Shown in pieces: positions 27,145 through 35,290 of a stretch of 64,000 nt of DNA. The DNA comes from Alphaproteobacteria bacterium LSUCC0684 (GTDB taxonomy: Bacteria; Pseudomonadota; Alphaproteobacteria; Puniceispirillales; UBA1172): contig CP166130.1 in assembly GCA_041228335.1 (NCBI GenBank), positions 1,016,638-1,080,637 of the forward strand, written 5' to 3'. The notes under the pieces were generated by a model, which was not told where the DNA came from, did not search any database, and saw only the letters and a program-made list of their open reading frames with translations. A program made the position numbers and the translations under genes. Position 1 is the first letter of the stretch. Each line of letters opens with the position of its first letter.

Positions 27145-27813
27145 ATGTCAAAACCAATACTTGAATTTGATCATCTGGTGATCGCCTGTTCGGATCTTGC
27201 CGCAGGGATAGCTTATATAAAACATACATTTGGGGTCGATATCCCAGCAGGTGGCCAGCATCATTTTATGGGCACACATAATGCGGTTATGGCTGTTGGT
27301 GACGGAATTTATCTTGAGGTTATTGCCGTAGACCCAAAGCTCCCCGCGCCGCCCGGACCGCGCTGGTTTGGTCTTGATACAAGAACGCTTCAGGACCGAT
27401 TGGACGTTGCCCCTGTGCTTGTGCATTATGTATTGCGAACGGATGACATGGCCGCAACCCTTGCAGGACTTGATGAGGAATTGCTCGAAATGCTGGGTCC
27501 GGCAACCTTGGCGTCCAGAGGAGATCTTCGCTGGAAAATCACACTGAATACAGATGGAGTTCCGCCCTTTTCTGGGTGTATTCCTGCCCTTATCGAATGG
27601 CAGGGAGTACCGCCTCAATATGGGATGGCTTTCAAGGGTCCGGTGTTTGGGCAATTGAAATGCCTCTATCCGGATGCGGGCAGACTTCAGGCTTGGCTTG
27701 AGATGCTGGGTGCTGGACGTCTTATTGAAGATAAAATAATTGCGATTGAGTCCGGGCAACCTCCCGGTCTTATGGCGGAGTTTTTTTATCAGGAGAGCAA
27801 AATTCAGGTCTGA
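27145..27813 (+). CDS. VOC-superfamily protein (Glyoxalase_3-like)
   Basis: A 222-residue protein opening 'LEFDHLVIACSDLAAGIAYI' with 'PAGGQHHFMGTHNAVMAVGD' and 'YLEVIAVDP', the pattern of the glyoxalase-like domain family PF13468. Members are metal-dependent or metal-free enzymes of mostly unknown substrate. It is divergent from the lactonase-like hydrolase and its 3' end overlaps the converging EamA gene by ten bases. Confidence 0.8.
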   Translation: MSKPILEFDHLVIACSDLAAGIAYIKHTFGVDIPAGGQHHFMGTHNAVMAVGDGIYLEVIAVDPKLPAPPGPRWFGLDTRTLQDRLDVAPVLVHYVLRTDDMAATLAGLDEELLEMLGPATLASRGDLRWKITLNTDGVPPFSGCIPALIEWQGVPPQYGMAFKGPVFGQLKCLYPDAGRLQAWLEMLGAGRLIEDKIIAIESGQPPGLMAEFFYQESKIQV

Positions 27814-28709
27814 TTTCCTGATATATGTGGGAGGGTGGATTTATTTCCGCTATAGGCCCAGCTTCCAAGCATAATACCAGCCACCGCGGCAACCATCCCG
27901 AAATACTGTATACTGGTGAGATGTTCTTCCACCAAAACCCGCGCCGCCAGGAGAGTGATAATCGGCTCGATATTCATGACGAGTGCAACCAGGGATGCAG
28001 GTGCATGTCGCACAGCCAGGACTGAAAACATGACACCCAGGGCGTAGAGCAGTGAGGCCGCGATCGTGGCGGTAAGGCCGATGGAATCTTCCGGCAGGCT
28101 GATTGCAACATCCGCCGAAAAATATCTCCATAATATTGCTAGTCCGGAAATCAGAATAATGATGATATTTCCCCAGACCGCAATTCCGCCACCATACCCA
28201 TGGCGTGAGGCATCAGCGCTGATCAACAGGAAGGCGGCCATCCCAAGGGAAGCTAGCAGAGCCAGCATAATACCTTCAGGAGCAATAGGCCCGCCCACGC
28301 CCACACAGGTGATGATGCCTGCAAGCGCAATACTAAAAGCAATTATCGTCATCAAAGGTGGAATGGCCTTGATCCTCAGGCTATCGGCAACAAGCACAAG
28401 CATTGGAAAAAGGTAGAGAATTGCCACCGCAAGCCCTGGGGAGATATAGGCAACCGCGCTCATATAACCAAACCCAACCATGGACAAGGCAATTCCTTGC
28501 CTGAGGGCAAAACCCATGCCTCTTCTATCCTGAAAAATCGGCTCACCTAGGACTCGGCTTGCACCTATCATGACAAGTGTAGCAACAAGTCCCCGGAGCA
28601 GGATCAGGCTCAAGGGCTCTATTCCATGATTATATGAAAGTGATGCAAAACTGGTGATGCAGCCCAGGGAAACTCCAGCCAGCAGGGCAAGTGCGATTCC
28701 AAGTATCAT
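27804..28709 (-). CDS. EamA/DMT-family transporter
   Basis: A 301-residue inner-membrane protein with about ten helices in two EamA repeats ('ALALLAGVSLGCITSFASL' and 'ATIAASLLYALGVMFSVLAV'). A C-terminal EamA feature is 'LLAARVLVEEHLTSIQYFGM'. These transporters export metabolites such as amino acids or bases; the substrate is unknown. Confidence 0.88.
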   Translation of the reverse strand: MILGIALALLAGVSLGCITSFASLSYNHGIEPLSLILLRGLVATLVMIGASRVLGEPIFQDRRGMGFALRQGIALSMVGFGYMSAVAYISPGLAVAILYLFPMLVLVADSLRIKAIPPLMTIIAFSIALAGIITCVGVGGPIAPEGIMLALLASLGMAAFLLISADASRHGYGGGIAVWGNIIIILISGLAILWRYFSADVAISLPEDSIGLTATIAASLLYALGVMFSVLAVRHAPASLVALVMNIEPIITLLAARVLVEEHLTSIQYFGMVAAVAGIMLGSWAYSGNKSTLPHISGNQT

Positions 28710-28731
28710 ACATATCCTCTATGCGCTGGAG

Positions 28732-29547
28732 TCAGGAGGTCGGTTGGCCTTCTGGTGTTAATTTCAGCAGGCGTGTGTTGATATCAGTGAAAAGGGCAAT
28801 CTGGTTCTGCTTCAGCCAGTGCTGGTGGGTACGATAATCAGGCATGATTTTCTCGACAAGATGCCAGAAATGAGGTGAGTGATCGTGATGGTGCAAATGC
28901 GCCGCTTCATGAATAACGACATATCGAAGCGATAAGGTTGGTGCCATGATTAACCGCCAGTTGAATGACATTCGGCGTCTGGTCGAACAACTTCCCCAGC
29001 GGGATTTTTGATCGCGAATGGAAATTTGCACAGGTTTTTCGCCCAGTTCTGGAAGAATACTTGCCAGTTCTTCTTGAATGGCCTCCTTGGCCATGGATTT
29101 CAGCCAGTTTTCCAGTACGCGCGAGGGGTTGAGGCGGCTTTCATACGGCAGATGAATTATAAGATTTCCGTCTTCAACAGTAATTCGGCTTTTCCCCTTT
29201 TGCCCCGGGTTATGCATGAGTTTGACAGTCGTGGGCTCACCACGAAAGAATATAACGGGGGTTTCTCCATCGGCGTCACACAGATCAGAGGAGGGGATGC
29301 GGGCAAGATGGTTCAACCTCTCCTTTTCTGCTCTGATCCAGTGCCTGTTTTCAATGATGAAATTTTCAATCACTTTCGCAGTAACACCGTGTGGAGATGT
29401 GATCTGTAGCCCCTTATTTTGCCAGCGCATGGTCAGTTTGCGTGCGTTACGACGTCGTCGCCAGCATACTTCGTATAATTCACCACCTATGGTAAATTGA
29501 CACCATTCGGTTGCAGGTTTGGTTTTTCCAAAAATCGAGGCGAACAT
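28732..29547 (-). CDS. YgjP-like zinc metallopeptidase domain protein
   Basis: A 271-residue cytoplasmic protein of the M48-related YgjP/SprT-like group (DUF45). The metal site is 'YVVIHEAAHLHHHDHSPHFW', i.e. HExxH-type with Ala at the third position and a later His/Glu in the same helix-loop, followed by 'VEKIMPDYRTHQHWLK'. 'DQKSRWGSCSTRRRMSFNWR' is the other conserved family block. Substrates are unknown. Confidence 0.88.
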   Translation of the reverse strand: MFASIFGKTKPATEWCQFTIGGELYEVCWRRRRNARKLTMRWQNKGLQITSPHGVTAKVIENFIIENRHWIRAEKERLNHLARIPSSDLCDADGETPVIFFRGEPTTVKLMHNPGQKGKSRITVEDGNLIIHLPYESRLNPSRVLENWLKSMAKEAIQEELASILPELGEKPVQISIRDQKSRWGSCSTRRRMSFNWRLIMAPTLSLRYVVIHEAAHLHHHDHSPHFWHLVEKIMPDYRTHQHWLKQNQIALFTDINTRLLKLTPEGQPTS

Positions 29548-29627
29548 GCCATATCATGGGGGCAGGCAGGTTAGTGGTCAAGGATGACATAGTTGTCGTA
29601 TATCAATTTTTTTGGTTCACTTGAAAG

Positions 29628-30044
29628 ATGGTTGCCATTGATAAACGCATCGAAAACACAAGCCTATTAATAGGCCATGTGAAATTCTGTCAGCTAAGAC
29701 TGGTGCAGGATCAGCGGTATTTCTGGCTACTTATCATTCCTGAGAAGGAGGGGTTGGTGGAATGGCATGATTTGAACGACAGCGAGGTAGTCTTTGTCAG
29801 CAAGTTGATTCATCACTGCTCTGCTGAATTGAAGCGGGCGACCAATGCCGTCAAGATCAATATCGGGGCAATCGGAAATATCGTACCAATGCTTCATATT
29901 CATATTGTTGCGCGGCAGACTGGCGACCCGGCCTGGCCAGAACCTGTCTGGGGCCGAGGTCAGGCAACAAAGATGAGCCTGACCGAAGAGGCATGGAGAG
30001 CTGCTGTCGTCAAAGATATCATCAAAAGATTTTCCAATGAATAA
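29628..30044 (+). CDS. HIT-family hydrolase
   Basis: A 138-residue protein with the histidine triad as 'MLHIHIVARQTGDPAWP' and the N-terminal strand pair 'CQLRLVQDQRYFWLLIIPE'. HIT proteins cleave nucleotide phosphates such as AppA or adenylated amines. The third histidine of the motif is replaced here (HIHIVAR), as in other bacterial members of this subgroup. Its stop overlaps the DksA-like gene by eight bases, indicating coupled expression. Confidence 0.85.
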   Translation: MVAIDKRIENTSLLIGHVKFCQLRLVQDQRYFWLLIIPEKEGLVEWHDLNDSEVVFVSKLIHHCSAELKRATNAVKINIGAIGNIVPMLHIHIVARQTGDPAWPEPVWGRGQATKMSLTEEAWRAAVVKDIIKRFSNE

Positions 30045-30372
30045 TAATGATTACAATGAATTAAAATTAAAACTTTGTTCAGAGCATGAAGAATTATCTT
30101 CCCTGAGCCAAACGACGAAGGAGGCACGGGCACCGGTCGAACTTGATCAGCAGTCGGTCGGGAGACTGTCACGCATGGATGCGATACAGCAGCAGTCTAT
30201 GAATGTTGCAAGAGAAGAAAGACGGCAGCGCAGGCTGAAACTTATCCGAGCGGCCCTTGATCGTCTGGACAGCGATGAATACGGGTATTGCCTTGCCTGT
30301 GGTGAGGATATTCCCTATAAGAGGTTATTGGCTGACCCTGCCACCACCTGTTGCGTGGATTGCTCGGCCTGA
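30037..30372 (+). CDS. DksA/TraR-type C4 zinc-finger protein
   Basis: A 111-residue protein. The N-terminal 75 residues are helical ('AREERRQRRLKLIRAALDRL'), and the C-terminus is the family zinc finger 'YGYCLACGEDIPYKRLLADP' followed by 'CCVDC'. It is shorter than full DksA and more like YbiI/TraR-type proteins that act on RNA polymerase; whether it has DksA activity is unknown. Confidence 0.85.
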   Translation: MNNNDYNELKLKLCSEHEELSSLSQTTKEARAPVELDQQSVGRLSRMDAIQQQSMNVAREERRQRRLKLIRAALDRLDSDEYGYCLACGEDIPYKRLLADPATTCCVDCSA

Positions 30373-30391
30373 TAATCTTTCAGGTTTTTTG

Positions 30392-31303
30392 ATGATGGTG
30401 CCACGTTACTGGGATGTTCCCATCCTTCTGATCCTGTCGTTGATCTGGGCGTCATCCTTTGGTGCGATCAAGATTGCCGTTCCTGAAGTGGGCCCTGCCT
30501 ATATTGTTGCAGCACGTTGCCTGATCGGCGGATTTCTTATGCTCACGGTAAGCCTTATGGTCAGGCGCGCCACATGGCCGCGTGGGATCAAGGCCTGGTT
30601 ATGGCTTGCCATGACGGGAGTGATTTCCACCGCCACACCCTTTTATCTGATTGCATTTGCAGAACAGCAGATTTCCTCCGGGATGACGGCAATATTGATG
30701 ACCATCGGGCCGATCATTTCAATTATTCTTGCCCATGCCGCAACGGAAGACGAGAAAATAACCCGAAGTAAAGTCGTTGGAATAGGGTTCGGCTTTTTAG
30801 CCACCATTTATCTTCTGCGTGGTGGGATGACAGGTTTCGACGCTGTTGAGATAGTCTATCCTCTTGCGGCTATGGGAGCCGCATGCTGTTATGCTATCGG
30901 CGGCTTGATGGCGAAGCGGATGGTTAATGTTTCGGCAGAAGTCATTGCGGCGGTGGTGCTGTTGTCCTCCGGCACTTTTGTTCTCCCCTTTGTGCTTCAG
31001 GACCAGGTCCCGGCTTTCACTTCACTGCCACTGGATGTAATGACCGCCTTGTTGTGGCTGGGACTTTTCCCATCCGGGTTAGCTTTTTATCTGCGGTATT
31101 TTCTTATCAAACGTGCGGGGTACAGTTTTGTTTCCTATGTTGGGTATCTGATCCCTGTTTTTGCCGTGCTGATCGGTCTTGTCCTACTGGATGAGATGAT
31201 CAGCCTCGATACAATCCTCGCTATGGCGGTAATCCTGTTCGGGCTTATGTTGACCCGAAGTGACCGCGAAGTTTCAACTCTACTCAAGAGAATGAGGTAT
31301 TAA
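30392..31303 (+). CDS. EamA/DMT-family transporter
   Basis: A transporter of about 303 residues with ten predicted helices ('VPILLILSLIWASSFGAIKI', 'MTAILMTIGPIISIILAH', 'FVSYVGYLIPVFAVLIGL'). I place the start at the ATG at 30392, just before the first helix and after the DksA-like stop; the frame runs upstream inside the DksA-like gene. It probably belongs to the HIT-DksA transcription unit. The substrate is unknown. Confidence 0.88.
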   Translation: MMVPRYWDVPILLILSLIWASSFGAIKIAVPEVGPAYIVAARCLIGGFLMLTVSLMVRRATWPRGIKAWLWLAMTGVISTATPFYLIAFAEQQISSGMTAILMTIGPIISIILAHAATEDEKITRSKVVGIGFGFLATIYLLRGGMTGFDAVEIVYPLAAMGAACCYAIGGLMAKRMVNVSAEVIAAVVLLSSGTFVLPFVLQDQVPAFTSLPLDVMTALLWLGLFPSGLAFYLRYFLIKRAGYSFVSYVGYLIPVFAVLIGLVLLDEMISLDTILAMAVILFGLMLTRSDREVSTLLKRMRY

Positions 31304-31402
31304 CCATACTTTCGGATTAAATTCTGGGCGATTTGGTCTATAGAAACTGACCAACCCGAAACGGTAGAGTTGTCTTTTCCTTTAAGTTGGAGGGGGAAGA
31401 CA

Positions 31403-32350
31403 GTGCTTCATGATCCGGTTTCAAGTGATGATGAAACCGCCGATGATCTGGCCCGGTGTTTTGATGAAATCACCGAGGAGATTAGTTCTGTTTTCATCGG
31501 CAGAAAGAGAGCGGTCCGTCTCGCGCTGAATGCTGTTCTTGCGGGTGGCCACCTGCTTATTGAAGATGCTCCGGGAACAGGGAAAACGGCACTTTCCAGA
31601 GCTTTGTCTTCATGTCTTGGTCTTGATTTCAAACGCATCCAATGCACGAATGATCTACTGCCAGCGGATATCACCGGCATGTCAGTTTTTGACAGCACAA
31701 GTGGTAATTTTGTCTTCAGGAAGGGGCCGGTATTCAGCCAGATCGTTCTTGCGGATGAGCTAAATCGTGCACCTTCCCGCACCCAGTCTTCATTGTTGCA
31801 GGCCATGGAAGAAGGCTGGGTAACCATTGACCGCGATACTCACCCGCTGCCCCGACCGTTTCTGGTTGTGGCAACTCAGAACCCGAGGGAGTTTATCGGT
31901 ACTTTTGATCTACCGGAATCCCAACTTGACCGCTTTTCCCTTTCCATGACTATTGGGCGCCCTGAAAAATCTGTGCAGAAAATGATTTTGGGAAATTCAG
32001 GGAAGGAGCGCGCACCTGATCAGGTTAAAATTCTGGCGGATGCCGAGAAGGTCTCAGCCTGGCAGAAGAGAGTATCTGAGGTGGTGGTAGACCATGCCAT
32101 CATCGGTTACGCGATTGATCTTGCGGACAGGATTGAGGCCGAAGGTCAGGCTATGTTGTCAATGCGTTATCGAAAGCAGCTTGTTCGTCTTGCCCAGGCG
32201 TCTGCGTTGATGGATGGCCGGGAGTTTGTCTTTCCTGAAGATATTCAGAATGTCTTTTATCCCAGCCTTCGCCATCGGCTTATTGGTCTTGATCGGAATG
32301 AGCGTCAGGCGCTGGCAAGTTCGGTCATTGCTCTGACAAATCTGCCCTGA
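31403..32350 (+). CDS. MoxR-family AAA+ ATPase
   Basis: A chaperone-like ATPase of about 315 residues. Walker A is 'LLIEDAPGTGKTALSRAL', Walker B is 'QIVLADELNRAPSRTQ', with sensor 1 'VVATQNPREFIGTFDLPESQ'. The start is GTG 31403, preceded at six bases by GGAGGGGG; the frame extends up to 31370. MoxR proteins assist assembly or activation of partners, and this MoxR-DUF58-transglutaminase trio is a widespread operon. Confidence 0.92.
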   Translation: MLHDPVSSDDETADDLARCFDEITEEISSVFIGRKRAVRLALNAVLAGGHLLIEDAPGTGKTALSRALSSCLGLDFKRIQCTNDLLPADITGMSVFDSTSGNFVFRKGPVFSQIVLADELNRAPSRTQSSLLQAMEEGWVTIDRDTHPLPRPFLVVATQNPREFIGTFDLPESQLDRFSLSMTIGRPEKSVQKMILGNSGKERAPDQVKILADAEKVSAWQKRVSEVVVDHAIIGYAIDLADRIEAEGQAMLSMRYRKQLVRLAQASALMDGREFVFPEDIQNVFYPSLRHRLIGLDRNERQALASSVIALTNLP

Positions 32351-33279
32351 TGGTGAGATGCGCAATGGATAATGATGTGGAGTGTTCATTGTTGCATATA
32401 TTCAATCATCGCTTAAGGCGAGAAAGGCCATGGTTCTCTCATGAATTACTCAAGTTCCGCATGATGGTTCTGCCGCGTCGTGAGGGATGCATGTCAGGTC
32501 TTGCCATCCTTGGCATTTTTGCCATCAGCCTGAGAGTGCAGAACAATATACTCTTATTGCTGGCGGTTGGACTCGCTGTTCTCTTTCTATTGTCATTTAT
32601 CTTGTCTTGCAAAAATGTTGTGGGGATCAAGGTTGAACTTCAACATGGCCAGAGGTTGATTGCAAGCATAGAACAGCAGATCACGTTTATCATCCGGGCA
32701 ACATCTCCAAGGCATCATCTGGTTCTTGTCATGGGGGCAGACCGACATGGATTTGATCTCAGCGAAGGATCGTCGAGATTAAAACTAAGGATCAAATGCG
32801 ATGACCGTGGCTGGCAATCTCTGCCTTCGTTACGGATCGAAAGCGATTTTCCCTTTGGAATTGCTCGAAGCTGGTGCCGGATTTCCCCCGGCAGGATACT
32901 GGTTGCGCCTCGCCCGAACTATGGCCAGGAGCATGTATTTCAGGATGGTTGCATTCCATGGTCAGGTGACGCCCAAATTGCTGATTCTATTGAAGACTGG
33001 CGGCAGGGCATGTCGCTTTCGCGCATCCATTGGAAAAGATATGCAGGAACGCGGCGCCTCACTGTCAAATCAGCTGAAGACACAACTTTTGTACCGCTTG
33101 AGATTGATTATGATGTTGTCAGGCATTTCGGGCATGAGACGGCACTCGGCATCATGTCTGCGGCAGTCTTGAACGCGATGCATTATCATCAGGCTTTTGT
33201 GATTACGTTACCCGATATTCGTCTCAGTATTGATGCCGGTAATGGCGGGGAGGCGCTGGATGCTCTGGCGATGGCGTGA
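32350..33279 (+). CDS. DUF58 domain membrane protein
   Basis: A 309-residue protein. Two membrane helices lie at about residues 50-90 ('GLAILGIFAISLRVQNNILL', 'LLAVGLAVLFLLSFIL') and the DUF58 core at about 200-240 ('IADSIEDWRQGMSLSRIHWK'). The ATG overlaps the MoxR stop (TGATG). DUF58 proteins are paired with MoxR ATPases in most bacteria; their action is unknown but envelope-related. Confidence 0.9.
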   Translation: MVRCAMDNDVECSLLHIFNHRLRRERPWFSHELLKFRMMVLPRREGCMSGLAILGIFAISLRVQNNILLLLAVGLAVLFLLSFILSCKNVVGIKVELQHGQRLIASIEQQITFIIRATSPRHHLVLVMGADRHGFDLSEGSSRLKLRIKCDDRGWQSLPSLRIESDFPFGIARSWCRISPGRILVAPRPNYGQEHVFQDGCIPWSGDAQIADSIEDWRQGMSLSRIHWKRYAGTRRLTVKSAEDTTFVPLEIDYDVVRHFGHETALGIMSAAVLNAMHYHQAFVITLPDIRLSIDAGNGGEALDALAMA

Positions 33280-35290
33280 AAACATCCCCTGTCTGGGTCG
33301 TTATCACGAAGCAGTCCTCATTTTGTGGCAATTTCCGCTTGTGTTGGTCTTTGCCATTGACCCCGGGCCATATGTGCTTCTCTGCTGGATTGCCAGTCTT
33401 CTTCTGATGGCGGTTCAGCGATGGCGGTGGATGCTGCTTCTACTTGGTCTGTCGCTGCTTTATCTGCACATGATCTTTCCAGCCCCAAGGGTCGAGTTTT
33501 TTATTGGTATGCTCATCATGATACTTCCCTTGAGTTGGCAATCTGGTGATCATCGACCACTTTCACCAGGTGGTCTTGCGCCAACTATTTTTCTGGTTGG
33601 AACAGTCTTCATATTTCACGTTCAGTTTTTTCTGCTGATGTTGCTTATTGTCTGGTTACTCTCGTTTCTGCTCTGGTTTTCGATGATCTATGCGGGATGG
33701 TCTTTTCGAGAAATTCGCATCCACTGGTGGAGACTGCTCAGCCTAGCCTTTAGTATTTCATTTATAGTTGTTCTGATCTTTGCACTTGTTCCAAGAATAA
33801 ACATAGGAGCAACACCGTTTTTAGCCCATGTACAGAAACAGATCAGGTTGACCGATCAGCTGACTGCCGAAGGGTTCAGCAACCTTCTGGCAGATGATAC
33901 GATTGCCTTTCGTGCCTTTCCCCAAGATGATGTCCCCAGTCTTACTCCATATTGGCGAGTATTCGCCCTTGATCAGCAGAATGAAAATGGCTGGAGCAGG
34001 GGGGAACGTAAAAGTGAGAAAACAATCAAGATGTTATCACTTGATGCGCCATACCGCAGTTTTCAAATTTTGGCCGACAGGCATGACCTTGGCTATCTTC
34101 CGGTTCCGGGATGGCCTGCACATCTTGGAGATGATGAATATTATCTCACGCCCTTCGCTGAGCTTGAAAACCGCAGTTCATCCCATCAGCACGCCACAGT
34201 AAAAGCTTATGACGTCATGGTTGAGATTTCATTGGACCCGAGACCATGGCAAGGCTCAACTCATCTTGGAGATGAGGGCAGGCTTGCAAAATGGGCGAAG
34301 GATAAACGGCAAAAAATGTCTTCCGATCGTGATTTTGCCAATTTTCTTATGGCAAACTTCAGGCAGAATTATGCGTATTCACTCACATCAAGTTATGTCG
34401 CTGGTACATCAAGTCAGGTGCTCGACTCGTTCTTTTTTAAGGGGAAATCTGGGCATTGTTCTCTCTATGCCCAGGCACTGGCAACGGCCTTCAGGGCCGC
34501 AGGAATAAAGGCAAATGTTGTGACCGGCTATCTTGGTGGAGAATGGAACAGCTATGGCCGATACTGGATAGTCCGAAATAACATGGCACATGCCTGGGTA
34601 GAAGCGAGGCTTGATGGAGGCGCCTGGCAGCGTTTCGATCCATCGGCAATGGTTTCCGTCTCAGTCGCCGAACAGGTCGCACAACTGGATTTCGGGCAGG
34701 AGCTACTCAAGACAAGACCAAAGACCCGCCAGAACCCCTTTTGGGTTGAGACAGTATATTGGATAGATTCACTGAATACCCGGGTTACACATATGATCCT
34801 TCAATATGATGCCTCGCCAGTGAAGACGTTATTCAAACGCTTTCCTGGTCTCGACTTCGTCGCTCTTTTCTGGATATTGGCTGGCTTGATGATATCAGGA
34901 AGTCTTGTTGCGATCATGCTCATTGGAGTCAGAGTCTTATTTTCCGGCCTGCATTTCATATCACACCCAGATCAGGGGCGGAGGTTGGAAGGGCAGCTTG
35001 AACATCTGTTGATGCAGGTTGCCTCGCCGCGACAAGCTGGCGAAGGACTTATTGATTATGCGGAAAGATCCTGTGTGAACTGGCCTGAAAGGCTGAAAGC
35101 CCAGACATGTAGCCTTGCCCGCCGTATATATTTTATCCGGTTCAACCCGGAGCCTGCCACACGTGATCGCTTGAAAAATCTTAAGCGAGATATCAAAATG
35201 CATCGTTTTTTGCTTCAATCCATAATCGATCAACAGAGGAACGATGAAAGAGGATCGCAAAAGATTTCCGTGCCCTATTTCCCAAGATAG
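33260..35290 (+). CDS. Membrane transglutaminase-like protein (TgpA/DUF3488 type)
   Basis: A protein of about 676 residues. Its N-terminal part has at least six membrane helices, then comes a periplasmic transglutaminase-like domain with Cys in 'GKSGHCSLYAQALATAFRAA', His in 'RNNMAHAWVEARLDGG' and Asp in 'WQRFDPSA', then a last helix ('FVALFWILAGLMISGSLVAI') and a basic C-terminal tail. The start is ATG 33260 because GGGGAGG stands before it; 33230 would lie deeper inside DUF58. It completes the MoxR-DUF58-TgpA unit, thought to modify or process envelope proteins. Its 3' end overlaps the converging cyclase gene. Confidence 0.9.
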   Translation: MLWRWRENIPCLGRYHEAVLILWQFPLVLVFAIDPGPYVLLCWIASLLLMAVQRWRWMLLLLGLSLLYLHMIFPAPRVEFFIGMLIMILPLSWQSGDHRPLSPGGLAPTIFLVGTVFIFHVQFFLLMLLIVWLLSFLLWFSMIYAGWSFREIRIHWWRLLSLAFSISFIVVLIFALVPRINIGATPFLAHVQKQIRLTDQLTAEGFSNLLADDTIAFRAFPQDDVPSLTPYWRVFALDQQNENGWSRGERKSEKTIKMLSLDAPYRSFQILADRHDLGYLPVPGWPAHLGDDEYYLTPFAELENRSSSHQHATVKAYDVMVEISLDPRPWQGSTHLGDEGRLAKWAKDKRQKMSSDRDFANFLMANFRQNYAYSLTSSYVAGTSSQVLDSFFFKGKSGHCSLYAQALATAFRAAGIKANVVTGYLGGEWNSYGRYWIVRNNMAHAWVEARLDGGAWQRFDPSAMVSVSVAEQVAQLDFGQELLKTRPKTRQNPFWVETVYWIDSLNTRVTHMILQYDASPVKTLFKRFPGLDFVALFWILAGLMISGSLVAIMLIGVRVLFSGLHFISHPDQGRRLEGQLEHLLMQVASPRQAGEGLIDYAERSCVNWPERLKAQTCSLARRIYFIRFNPEPATRDRLKNLKRDIKMHRFLLQSIIDQQRNDERGSQKISVPYFPR